From: DASYPQ01 sp036006425
GTDB lineage: Bacteria > Planctomycetota > UBA1135 > GCA-002686595
NCBI GenBank assembly: GCA_036006425.1
Contig: DASYPQ010000011.1
Coordinates: 124,001 to 188,000 of the forward strand
DNA length: 64,000 nucleotides
Direction of reading: 5' to 3'
This document shows, piece after piece, positions 7,909-15,589 of this stretch (positions within the stretch are counted from its first letter, which is position 1; each line of letters begins with the position of its first letter). The notes beneath the pieces are model-generated. The model worked only from the letters and a program-made list of their open reading frames with translations. It had not been told where the DNA came from and did not search any database. A program made the translations under genes and the position numbers.

Positions 7909-8916
7909 TCAGGCCGCGTCCGAGCGCTTGGACGGAGGCCCGGCGGAGGGTCGAGGACCGCGCAGTTCCGCGAGGACGGCCTCGCAGCCGCGGACGAGCT
8001 CCGCGACGAGCTCCCCCGCGGGCTGGATCCTGCGCACGAGACCGACCGCGGCGCCGGCGGGCAGGATGCCTTCCTCGACGTCGCCTCCGATGCAGCCCTG
8101 CTGGGCGCGCCCGCGGCCGCGGAACGCGATCATCTCGTCGAGGGAGCGGCCTTCGATTTCCATCTGCACGAGGCGTCTGACGGCGGGAGTCGCGAGCGCG
8201 CGGCTCGCGTGGTGCGCGCGGCAGTAGACCGCCGTGCCTTCGGTCCCCGCGGCGAGCAGCTCGCGCTTGAACGAGGGGTGCGCGTTGCACTCGAGCGTCG
8301 CGATGAAACGTGTGCCGAGCTGGACGCCGCTCGCGCCGAGCGCGAGCGCGGCAGCCATGCCGCGAGCGTCCGAGATGCCGCCCGCGGCGACGACCGGGAT
8401 CGTCACGGCGTCGACGACCTGCGGAACGAGAGCGAACGTCGCCAGTCCCTCGGGGCGGATGTGCCCGCCGGCCTCGCAGCTCTCCGCGACGATCGCGTGG
8501 ACGCCCGCGTCGGCCGCCTTGCGCGCGAGCGTGACCGAGGGCACGACGTGGATCACGACGGCGCCCGACTCCTTGAGGCGTCGCGTGAAGCGGGCCGGAG
8601 AGCCCGCGCCCGTCACGACGATCGGCACGCGTTCGTCGAGGACGACCTGGATCAGACGCTCTACGATCGACGCGTCCCCGTCCGGACGGACGTTGACGAG
8701 CGGGATGTTGACGCCGAACGTCCGCTCGGTGCGCCGCCGCAGCGCGCGGATCTCGACGCGCAACTCCTCCGCATCCATGCCGCCGGAGCCGATCACGCCG
8801 AGCGCACCGGCCTCGGACACCGCCGCGGCGAGAAGGTGACGGCTGACCCACGTCATCCCGCCCTGGAGAATCGGGTGGTCGATGCCGAGGAGGCCGGTGA
8901 GTGCGGGTCGGCCCAT
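7909..8916 (-). CDS. Nitronate monooxygenase family (2-nitropropane dioxygenase-like) flavoprotein
   Basis: A 335-residue FMN-dependent TIM-barrel enzyme. The N-terminus HPILQGGMTWVS, the central AESCEAGGHI (with the family catalytic His in the GGH segment) and PVVAAGGISD followed by GASGVQLGTRF are hallmarks of nitronate monooxygenases and enoyl-reductase FabK relatives. The length is normal and no signal peptide is seen. It opens a three-gene reverse-strand operon with acyltransferase-3 and the RNase R-like enzyme, separated by 5 and 12 bases. The family includes enzymes oxidising nitronates or reducing enoyl-ACP; the exact substrate cannot be read here. Confidence 0.88.
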   Translation of the reverse strand: MGRPALTGLLGIDHPILQGGMTWVSRHLLAAAVSEAGALGVIGSGGMDAEELRVEIRALRRRTERTFGVNIPLVNVRPDGDASIVERLIQVVLDERVPIVVTGAGSPARFTRRLKESGAVVIHVVPSVTLARKAADAGVHAIVAESCEAGGHIRPEGLATFALVPQVVDAVTIPVVAAGGISDARGMAAALALGASGVQLGTRFIATLECNAHPSFKRELLAAGTEGTAVYCRAHHASRALATPAVRRLVQMEIEGRSLDEMIAFRGRGRAQQGCIGGDVEEGILPAGAAVGLVRRIQPAGELVAELVRGCEAVLAELRGPRPSAGPPSKRSDAA

Positions 8917-8986
8917 GGCTGATGCCGACGTATCGGAGGACGAGGGCCGATCGGTTGAGGAATGGCCCGGATCGAGGGGGCGGGAG

Positions 8987-8992
8987 TAGCCT
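8987..8992 (+). promoter_or_regulatory. Possible -10 element placed for leaderless transcription
   Basis: TAGCCT ends seven bases before the A of the ATG at 8999, the geometry expected if RNA begins at the start codon itself. The hexamer is a weak match and no -35 box is evident, so this rests mainly on the repeated geometry seen at other genes in the window. Confidence 0.25.
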
Positions 8993-8998
8993 GTGCGC

Positions 8999-10057
8999 AT
9001 GAACGTCCACGCCGCCGCCCTGCTCGTGTCCCTCGCCGCTCCGAACCAGGCCCAGCAGTCGACTCCTGCTCCCAGCGCGAACCACGTCCTCCACACGTAC
9101 GAGCTCGGCGGCGAAGGATCGTGGGACCACCTGACGCTCGACCCCGCGAGCCGGCGCCTCTACATCTCGCGCTCGACGCACGTGATGGTCATGGACGCGG
9201 ACACGGGCAAGCTCGTCGGGGACATCCCGGACACCGCCGGAGTCCACGGCATCGCGCTCGCGACCGACCTCGGCCGCGGATACACGAGCAACGGTCGGGC
9301 CGCGACGGCGACGATCTTCGATCCCGCGACGCTCAAGACGATCGGCACGGTGAAGACCGGCGAAGGCCCCGACGCGATCCTCTACGACGCCGCGAGCAAG
9401 CGCGTCTTCACGTTCAACGGTCGCAGCAACGACGCGACGGCGATCGACGCCGCGGCCGGCACGGTGGCTGGGACGGTCGCGCTCGGCGGGAAGCCCGAAT
9501 TCGCGGTCGCGGACGGGACGGGCCGCGTGTTCGTCAACCTCGAGGACAAGAGCGAGATCGTGGCGTTCGACGCGAAGTCGCTCGAGATCAAGGCGCGCTG
9601 GCCGCTCGCTCCGGGCGAAGAGCCGTCGGGTCTCGCGCTCGACGCGAAGAACCACCGCCTTTTCAGCGGCTGCCGCAACCAGATGATGGTCGTCGTCGAT
9701 TCGGAGAGCGGCAAGGTGCTCGCGACGCCCGCGATCGGCCAGGGCGTCGACGCGACGGCGTTCGACGCGGCGACGGGCTGCGCGTACAGCTCGAACGGAG
9801 AGGGGACGCTCACGATCGTGCACGAGGACTCGCCGTCGACGTTCGTCGTCCTGGAGAACGTGGCTACCCAGCGCAGCGCGAAGACGATGGCGCTCGACCC
9901 GAAGACCCACAACGTCTACCTCGGCGCGGCGAAGTACGAGGCGCAGGAGGAACCCAAGCCCGCGACGAGCGACGGAGCCAAGGACGCCGGTGCTCGCCGC
10001 AAGCGGCCGAACATGGTCCCGGGAAGCTTCGTGATCCTCGTCGTCGGCAAGTCGTAG
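8999..10057 (+). CDS. Secreted YncE-like seven-bladed beta-propeller protein
   Basis: A 352-residue exported protein with repeated blade motifs of about 42 residues, such as LDPASRRLYIS, DAASKRVFTFNG and LDAKNHRLFSGCRN. These match the YncE/surface-layer YVTN-type beta-propeller family. The signal peptide is short (MNVHAAALLVSLAAPNQAQ). A GTG six bases upstream is an alternative start. The C-terminus contains a charged insertion (residues about 315-340) inside the last blade. YncE-like proteins bind ligands or DNA; none is implied here. It is transcribed divergently from the nitronate monooxygenase operon, 82 bases away. Confidence 0.85.
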   Translation: MNVHAAALLVSLAAPNQAQQSTPAPSANHVLHTYELGGEGSWDHLTLDPASRRLYISRSTHVMVMDADTGKLVGDIPDTAGVHGIALATDLGRGYTSNGRAATATIFDPATLKTIGTVKTGEGPDAILYDAASKRVFTFNGRSNDATAIDAAAGTVAGTVALGGKPEFAVADGTGRVFVNLEDKSEIVAFDAKSLEIKARWPLAPGEEPSGLALDAKNHRLFSGCRNQMMVVVDSESGKVLATPAIGQGVDATAFDAATGCAYSSNGEGTLTIVHEDSPSTFVVLENVATQRSAKTMALDPKTHNVYLGAAKYEAQEEPKPATSDGAKDAGARRKRPNMVPGSFVILVVGKS

Positions 10058-10304
10058 GTCCGGAGAACATTTCGGGAGCGGCGTCCGTCCTACCGGCGGC
10101 AGGCCAGCTTCCCCTGAAGGTCCCGCCGACCTCGATCCTCAGCTTTGCCCCCCCGGGAACTCGGAACGGGGCTGGCCCGCCACGCTCCCTCCTCGAATTC
10201 GCGTGCAGGCCTGCGGAGTCCCTCGCGCCCTGCGCATCGAGCCGATGTGCGCCCACCGCGCACGGGCACGAGCCGCCACGGTTCGATCCGAGAGGAGTGG
10301 ATCC

Positions 10305-11030
10305 ATGTTCTGCCAACGATGCGGTACCGCGATCGCGGACTCCGGGATCGCCTGCCCGAGCTGCAGCGCACCCACGGCGCAGACCGTTCACGCGACGACG
10401 ATCGCCGACAAGGTGAAGGCGACGTCGAAGGACGCGCTGGCGGCCTTCCGCAGCTTCGCCGTGAACCCGGTCGCCGGGCTCCAGCCGGCCTACGCGGCGC
10501 TCGGGGACGCGAAGGCGCTCCGCACCGGGATCGCGTTCGGCGTCGTCTCGGTCGTCTGCTTCCTGCTCGGAGGCTATCTGATGCTTCCGCCCTTCATGAA
10601 GGAGGACCTGTTCCGGTTCCTCGGGTTCGGCGGCGTGATGAAGTGCCTCCTGTTCGCCGTCGTCCCGTTCGTCTGCACGGTCGCCGGCAGCGCGGCGGTG
10701 CGGAAGATGCTGAGCAGCCAGGGCACGCTCGGCGGGGACTGCTTCACGTCGGGCGCGGCGCTGCTCCCGGTCTCCTTCTGCATGCTCCTCGCGGGCATCC
10801 TGAGCCTCGGCAACCTCGAAGCGATCGCCGCCCTCTCGGTGTTCGGCGGTTGCGTGTGCATCCTGATGCTCTTCTCGGGCTACACGCGGATCTCGAAGCT
10901 CACGGAGCGCGCCGGCTCGATCGCCGTCCCGAGCGTCGTGATCCTCGGCACGTGGCTCGCCAAGATCATTTCGACGTCCGTCCTGACGGGCTCCGGCTCG
11001 TCGGGCGTGAACTCCGGTTTCCCGTTCTGA
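10305..11030 (+). CDS. Zinc-ribbon membrane protein (Yip1-like architecture)
   Basis: A 241-residue protein. The first 20 residues hold a zinc ribbon (MFCQRCGTAI...CPSC, two CxxC pairs). About five hydrophobic segments follow between residues 70 and 225, including FGVVSVVCFLLGGYLML and PVSFCMLLAGILSL. The arrangement, a zinc ribbon then a small membrane domain, resembles zinc-ribbon Yip1-type proteins, but similarity to a named family is not certain. AGAGGAG lies 8-14 bases before the ATG. The lipoprotein gene follows after 14 bases and is probably co-transcribed. Function unknown. Confidence 0.75.
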   Translation: MFCQRCGTAIADSGIACPSCSAPTAQTVHATTIADKVKATSKDALAAFRSFAVNPVAGLQPAYAALGDAKALRTGIAFGVVSVVCFLLGGYLMLPPFMKEDLFRFLGFGGVMKCLLFAVVPFVCTVAGSAAVRKMLSSQGTLGGDCFTSGAALLPVSFCMLLAGILSLGNLEAIAALSVFGGCVCILMLFSGYTRISKLTERAGSIAVPSVVILGTWLAKIISTSVLTGSGSSGVNSGFPF

Positions 11031-11044
11031 CCGAAGGAGAGAGT

Positions 11045-11359
11045 ATGCGCTCGAGAATCTGCATCGCCCTGTTCCTCGCGTTGTCGGCGTGTCCCCCGTC
11101 CGCCGGCGGCTTTTCGGGCCGCTACGAGGCGGACATGGCCGGAGGCAAGGTGTGGGTCGACTTCCAGGGCGGCAACAAGTGCAAGGTCTCGCTCGTCTCC
11201 CCGGATGGCAAGGACTCGATCTCGCACAACTGCGTGTACACGATCAACGAGAACAGGATGACGATCACCACGGACGAGCCGATGGGCGTGCCGATGCACC
11301 TCGTCGTCGACGGCAGCCGATTGAAGGACGACTCGGGGCTCGAGTTCACGAAGAAGTAA
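11045..11359 (+). CDS. Small lipoprotein of unknown function (104 aa)
   Basis: The N-terminus MRSRICIALFLALSAC is a lipoprotein signal peptide with lipobox LSAC. The remaining roughly 85 residues predict a small beta-sheet fold (GRYEADMAGGKVWVDFQGG ... YTINENRMTITTDE), a pattern common in small extracytoplasmic beta-barrel or lipocalin-like domains. One further Cys pair (NKCKV, SHNCV) could form a disulfide. AAGGAGAGA precedes the ATG. It lies 14 bases after the zinc-ribbon membrane protein gene. No family name can be given. Confidence 0.7.
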   Translation: MRSRICIALFLALSACPPSAGGFSGRYEADMAGGKVWVDFQGGNKCKVSLVSPDGKDSISHNCVYTINENRMTITTDEPMGVPMHLVVDGSRLKDDSGLEFTKK

Positions 11360-11373
11360 GCAGCGCGCGCCGG

Positions 11374-11379
11374 TAGAAT
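11374..11379 (+). promoter_or_regulatory. -10-like hexamer TAGAAT at the aldo/keto reductase start
   Basis: TAGAAT differs from the sigma70 -10 consensus at one position. A transcript starting seven bases later would begin one base before the second ATG (11387), giving an essentially leaderless mRNA. No Shine-Dalgarno sequence is visible before either ATG. This favours 11387 as the true start. No convincing -35 box is seen. Confidence 0.4.
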
Positions 11380-12421
11380 GTCCGGCATGAGCGAGCCGGA
11401 TCGTTCGACGCGTCGCGAGTTCCTCGCCGCGGCCTCGTTCGCGGTGACGATCGCCGGGCAGGCCGGTTCGAGTCCGCCGCAGTCCTCGACGCCCCCCGCG
11501 CTCGAGCGCCGGAAGTTCGGGAAGACCGACATGAACGTCGCGGTCCTCGGCTTCGGCGGCTCGGAGATCGGGTACGAGAAGACCGACCAGGCGACGGTCG
11601 CGAAGCTCCTCAATGCGGCGCTCGACGCCGGCCTCAACGTCGTCGACACGGCCGAGTGCTACGTCGACTCCGAGGTGCAGATCGCCGAGGCGATCGGCGG
11701 TCGCCGCAAGGAGTTCTACCTCTTCACGAAGTGCGGCCATTTCGTGGAGAAGCCGGGCCAGCACGCCGACTGGTCGAAGCCCGCGCTCCTGCACTCGATC
11801 GAGCGCAGCTTGAAGCGACTGAAGACCGACGCCGTCGACCTCGTGCAGCTCCACTCGTGCGCGATCGAGGAGCTCGAGAAGGGCGAATGCATCGAGGCCC
11901 TGGAACAGGCGAAGAAGGAAGGCAAGACGCGCTACATCGGCTACAGCGGCGATTCGAAGGCCGCGCGTTTCGCCGTCGAATGCGGCCGGTTCGACTCGCT
12001 CCAGACCTCCTGCAACATCGTCGACCAGGAATGCATCGAGCTGACGCTGCCGTTCGCCAAGGAGAAGGAGATGGGCGTGATCGCCAAGCGCCCGATCGGG
12101 AACGCCGTGTGGCGCTACGACGCGAAGCCCGAGGACGGGTATCACCAGGAGTACTGGCGACGGCTGCAGGAGCTGAAGTACGACTTCGCTTCCGGCGAAG
12201 CGCGCTCCAAGCAGGGCGTCGACGGCCCGGCGGCCGTCGCGATGCGGTTCACGGCGATGCAGCCCGGAGTCGACGTCCTGATCGTCGGCACGAGCAAGCC
12301 CGAGCGCTGGAAGCAGAACGCCGACCTGATGCGCGCCGGACCGCTGCCGCAGGCGCTCGCGGACTCGATCCGCGCGCGCTGGAAGGCGACGGCGAAGAGC
12401 GACTGGATCGGGCAGACCTGA
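11378..12421 (+). CDS. Tat-exported aldo/keto reductase
   Basis: An NADPH-dependent oxidoreductase of the aldo/keto reductase family. The barrel spans about residues 45-340 and keeps the catalytic tetrad: Asp and Tyr in VVDTAECY, Lys in LFTKCG and His in VQLHS. The N-terminus has a twin-arginine signal (STRREFLAAASFAVTIA), so the folded enzyme is predicted to be exported with its cofactor. Such RREFL-type proteins are frequent in Planctomycetota and Acidobacteriota. Start is either ATG 11378 or ATG 11387; TAGAAT upstream favours the second. Substrate unknown. Confidence 0.88.
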   Translation: MSGMSEPDRSTRREFLAAASFAVTIAGQAGSSPPQSSTPPALERRKFGKTDMNVAVLGFGGSEIGYEKTDQATVAKLLNAALDAGLNVVDTAECYVDSEVQIAEAIGGRRKEFYLFTKCGHFVEKPGQHADWSKPALLHSIERSLKRLKTDAVDLVQLHSCAIEELEKGECIEALEQAKKEGKTRYIGYSGDSKAARFAVECGRFDSLQTSCNIVDQECIELTLPFAKEKEMGVIAKRPIGNAVWRYDAKPEDGYHQEYWRRLQELKYDFASGEARSKQGVDGPAAVAMRFTAMQPGVDVLIVGTSKPERWKQNADLMRAGPLPQALADSIRARWKATAKSDWIGQT

Positions 12422-12470
12422 CGCTTCATCGAAGACATACAGAGCCACCCCTTTCGCCTCCGGCGCGAGC

Positions 12471-12495
12471 CTTCATACTACCGCGGTAGTTGAAG
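12471..12495. promoter_or_regulatory. Inverted repeat with 14-bp perfect palindrome
   Basis: ACTACCGCGGTAGT is a perfect palindrome. It is flanked by CTTCA and TGAAG, which also pair if one T is bulged, giving a hairpin with a ten-pair stem and CGCG loop. A second GC stem (CGCGCGG/CCGCGCG, 12496-12514) follows at once. The site lies between the aldo/keto reductase stop and the TPR protein start. It could be a terminator for the former (no T run follows) or a dimeric-regulator operator for the latter. Confidence 0.45.
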
Positions 12496-12553
12496 CGCGC
12501 GGACTTCCCGCGCGAGCGAACGTGGCGCGGTCGGCGCCGAAGGAGCGCGGTCG

Positions 12554-15500
12554 ATGTTGGCGATCCTGGTTCTCGTCGGTCTTTCGTTCTCGACCGCGCT
12601 CGACGGAGCGGATGAACAGTACGCCTTCATCGCCGGACTCGCGGAGAAGGGCATGCACGAACGCGTCGTGAAGGAAGCCGAGACCTTCCTCGCGCAGTAC
12701 CCGCGGCACGCGAAAGCCGATGCCGCGCGCTATCGGATGGCCTGCTCCCTGTTCGAGCTGCACGACACGGAGAAGGCGACGGCCGAGTTCAAGAAGCTCT
12801 TCTCGCGCCGCGAATTCGAGTTCGAGGCCGAGGTCGCCTTCCGCCTCGGACAGTGCGAGCTCGAGACCGGGGACTGCGCCGGCGCGGAAGCCGCGTTCCA
12901 ACGCGCCGTCGCCGCGCACAAGGACTACCTCGCCGCGCCGGCGACGTGGCTGCTCGGCGAGGCGCGCTTGCGCTGCGGGCACTACGACACGGCCGCGAGC
13001 AGCTACGAGGCCGTGCTCACTCTCGATCCGAAGGGCGACTACGCCGACGACGCGATCGCGGGTCTCGCCTGGTGCGCGTTCAAGGAGAAGAAGTTCGACG
13101 CCGCCGCGGACCAGGCGCGCAAGTTCCTGCAGCAGTTCGCGAAGAACGAACGGGCCGACGAGCTGCGCTTCCTGCTCGGTGAAGCCCTGTTCGAGCTCAA
13201 GCAGCCGAAGCAGGCCCTCGAGGCGTACGGCTCGGTCGGTCGCGGCGCGTGGACGGACGGCGCGCTGAGGGGCACCGGCTTCGCGCTGGCCGACCTCGGG
13301 GACCACGGACGCGCGGCGCGGCAGTTCGAGCGCGTCGCGACGGAGTTCCCGGAGAGCCCGCACGCCGCCGAGTGCGCCCTGCACGGAGGCATCGAGTGGC
13401 TCGCCGCGAACGAGCCGGCGAAGGCGCTTGGCCTCCTCGAATCGAAGGTCGCCGGCGAGAGCGTGGATCTCCTCACGTGGCGCTCCCGCGCGGAAGCCGC
13501 CGCCGGAGACCAGCAGGCCGCGCTGAAGTCGGTCGACCGCGCGCTCGAGCTCGCGAAGGACGCGGACTCGCAGGCGCGCCTGCGCGGCGCGCGCGCGGAC
13601 GTCCTCGCCGCGATGGGCAAGAAGGACGAGGCCCTGCGCGAATACGAGCGCGCGGGCTCGGACTACGCGCTCCAAGCGGCCGCCGTCGCCGCGCTCCAGG
13701 CGAACAAGCCCGCGGACGCGCTGCGCTCTGCGCAGAAGCTGCTCGACCAGTTCCCGGCCAGCAGCTACCGCAACGACGCCCTGATGGTGGTCGGCGAGGC
13801 CCTCCTCGCGTCGAGGCGTTTCGAGCCGGCCGCGAAGAGCTTCGAGGATGCCGCCGCGAACGAGCAGGATCCGGCGAAGCGCGTGCGCGCGCGGTCGCGG
13901 ATCGCGTGGTGCAAGTACCTCGGCGACGACAAGGCGGCGGCGGCCGAGCTCTTCGCCGCGATCGCGGGCGAGAACCCCGACGCGCCCGAGGCGGACGAAG
14001 CGGCGTTCATGGCCGCTCGCGCGCGCGAGGCCGCCGGAGACGCGAAGCTCGCGGCGGAAGGGTACGACCGGTACGTCGCGCGCTTCCCGAAGGGAACACG
14101 CCGCGACGAGGCGCAGTTCCGCCGCGCGCGGCTCGACGACACCGCGGGCGGTCTCGCGCGGTTCGAGGCGTTGCTGCGTGAGCACCCGCAAGGCGAGTAC
14201 GCGGCCAAGGCGCGCTACGAGCTGGCCGAGCGCTATGCGGCCGCGGGGCGCTGCCCGGATGCGATCGCGTACTACCGCGCGCTGATCGAGCAGGACGGCG
14301 CCTCGGACCTCGTGCCCGCGGCGACGTACGGCCTCGCCTGGTGCCTGCAGAAGAGCGGCGACGCGGCCGGAGCGGCCGCGCTCCTGCGTCCGTCAATCGA
14401 AGCCAAGGATCTCGATCCCGAGCTGCGCGCGTCCGCGCTCGAGCTCCTCGTGTGGAGCGAAGCCGCGATCACGCCGCCCGGCGGACTAGGCGCAGCGTGG
14501 CGCGCGCTCCTGACGGCGGTGAACGACGAGGAGCGACTGCTGCGCGCGACCCGGATCGCGACCGAGGCGCTGCGCAAGGCCGATCGCGTCCCCGACGCGC
14601 TCGCGCTCGTCGATGCATTCGCCAAGCGCACGAAGGACCCGAAGGTCGGCGCACGACTCGCCGTCGAGCGCGTGTACCTGAAGCTCGAGCAGAAGCGCCT
14701 CGACGAAGCCGAGCGCGAGCTCGCGCGGGCCGGCTCCGTGCTCAAGGACGACGTCGGCGTCGCGGAGGCCGCGTTCTTCGTCGGCGAAGCGACTTCCGAG
14801 AGCGGCAACGCGAAACGCGCGCTCGAGCTGTACGACCAGGCCGCGCGGAGCACGCAGAACCCTTCGCGGGACCGCGCGCTGTACAAGGCCGGGTTCGCGC
14901 GCTTGAAGGCGGACGACGCCGCGGGCGCCGAGCGCTGCTTCGCCGAGCTCGTCGAGACGTGCCCGAAGAGCGCGCTGTTCTACGAGGCGGTGTTCCTGGT
15001 CGGCGAGTCGCAGTACCGGCAGGGTCGTTTCGACGAGGCGATCGCGAACCTCGAGCGCGTACGCGCGGAAGCTCCCGACCACGACGTGATGCCGAAGGTC
15101 CTCTTCCGGCTCGGGCTCACGCGCGCCGAGCGGGAGAACTGGAAGGGCGCGCTCGAGGCCCTGACGGCGCTCTCGACGAAGAAGCCCGACTTCGAGAACG
15201 CCGCTGAGGCCGAGCTCGTGCGCGGCCGGGCGCTCGCGCACCTGAACCGTTCGCGCGACGCCCGCGGCGCCTTCGAGCGCACGATCTCGCTCGACAAGGG
15301 CGCGCTCGCGGCGCGCGCGCACCTCGAGCTCGGGCGGCTGCACGTCGCGGCGAAGGAGTACGACACGGCGCTCTCGGAGTTCCTGAAGGTCGCGGTGCTG
15401 TACGACCTTCCTGAGGAGACTGCCGAAGGGCTGCTGCTCGGCGGACAGGCGCTCGAGGCCCTCGGCGACCCGAAGCGCGCGATCGAGCAGTACCGCGAGG

Positions 15501-15589
15501 TCGTCGAGAAGCACGGAGCGAGCAAGTCGGCTCCGCTCGCGAAGCAACGACTCAAGGAACTGCAGACGAAGGACGTGCGCGGCGTGTGA
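12554..15589 (+). CDS. Large secreted TPR-repeat protein (1011 aa)
   Basis: An all-helical protein built of roughly 25 tetratricopeptide-like units with the alternation A--LY-LG-----G----A---F-------P, for example AAATWLLGEARLRCGHYDTA-type and FYEAVFLVGESQYRQGRFDEA-type units. The N-terminus MLAILVLVGLSFSTALDGAD is a signal peptide, so it is expected to act as a scaffold in the periplasm. AAGGAG lies nine bases before the ATG. Its TGA overlaps the GTG of the next gene (GTGA), indicating translational coupling to the PD40/toroid membrane protein. The repeats resemble YbgF/CpoB- and BamD-type assembly proteins in style, but the size is much larger. Confidence 0.85.
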   Translation: MLAILVLVGLSFSTALDGADEQYAFIAGLAEKGMHERVVKEAETFLAQYPRHAKADAARYRMACSLFELHDTEKATAEFKKLFSRREFEFEAEVAFRLGQCELETGDCAGAEAAFQRAVAAHKDYLAAPATWLLGEARLRCGHYDTAASSYEAVLTLDPKGDYADDAIAGLAWCAFKEKKFDAAADQARKFLQQFAKNERADELRFLLGEALFELKQPKQALEAYGSVGRGAWTDGALRGTGFALADLGDHGRAARQFERVATEFPESPHAAECALHGGIEWLAANEPAKALGLLESKVAGESVDLLTWRSRAEAAAGDQQAALKSVDRALELAKDADSQARLRGARADVLAAMGKKDEALREYERAGSDYALQAAAVAALQANKPADALRSAQKLLDQFPASSYRNDALMVVGEALLASRRFEPAAKSFEDAAANEQDPAKRVRARSRIAWCKYLGDDKAAAAELFAAIAGENPDAPEADEAAFMAARAREAAGDAKLAAEGYDRYVARFPKGTRRDEAQFRRARLDDTAGGLARFEALLREHPQGEYAAKARYELAERYAAAGRCPDAIAYYRALIEQDGASDLVPAATYGLAWCLQKSGDAAGAAALLRPSIEAKDLDPELRASALELLVWSEAAITPPGGLGAAWRALLTAVNDEERLLRATRIATEALRKADRVPDALALVDAFAKRTKDPKVGARLAVERVYLKLEQKRLDEAERELARAGSVLKDDVGVAEAAFFVGEATSESGNAKRALELYDQAARSTQNPSRDRALYKAGFARLKADDAAGAERCFAELVETCPKSALFYEAVFLVGESQYRQGRFDEAIANLERVRAEAPDHDVMPKVLFRLGLTRAERENWKGALEALTALSTKKPDFENAAEAELVRGRALAHLNRSRDARGAFERTISLDKGALAARAHLELGRLHVAAKEYDTALSEFLKVAVLYDLPEETAEGLLLGGQALEALGDPKRAIEQYREVVEKHGASKSAPLAKQRLKELQTKDVRGV

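Noticed and set aside
6887..9910. A continuous reverse-strand open frame of about 1000 codons
   Set aside because: Only its last third (from 7903) encodes the acyltransferase. The rest lies antisense to or out of frame with the nitronate monooxygenase and YncE-like genes and is Arg/Ala/Asp-rich without fold or motif, as expected of shadow frames in GC-rich DNA.
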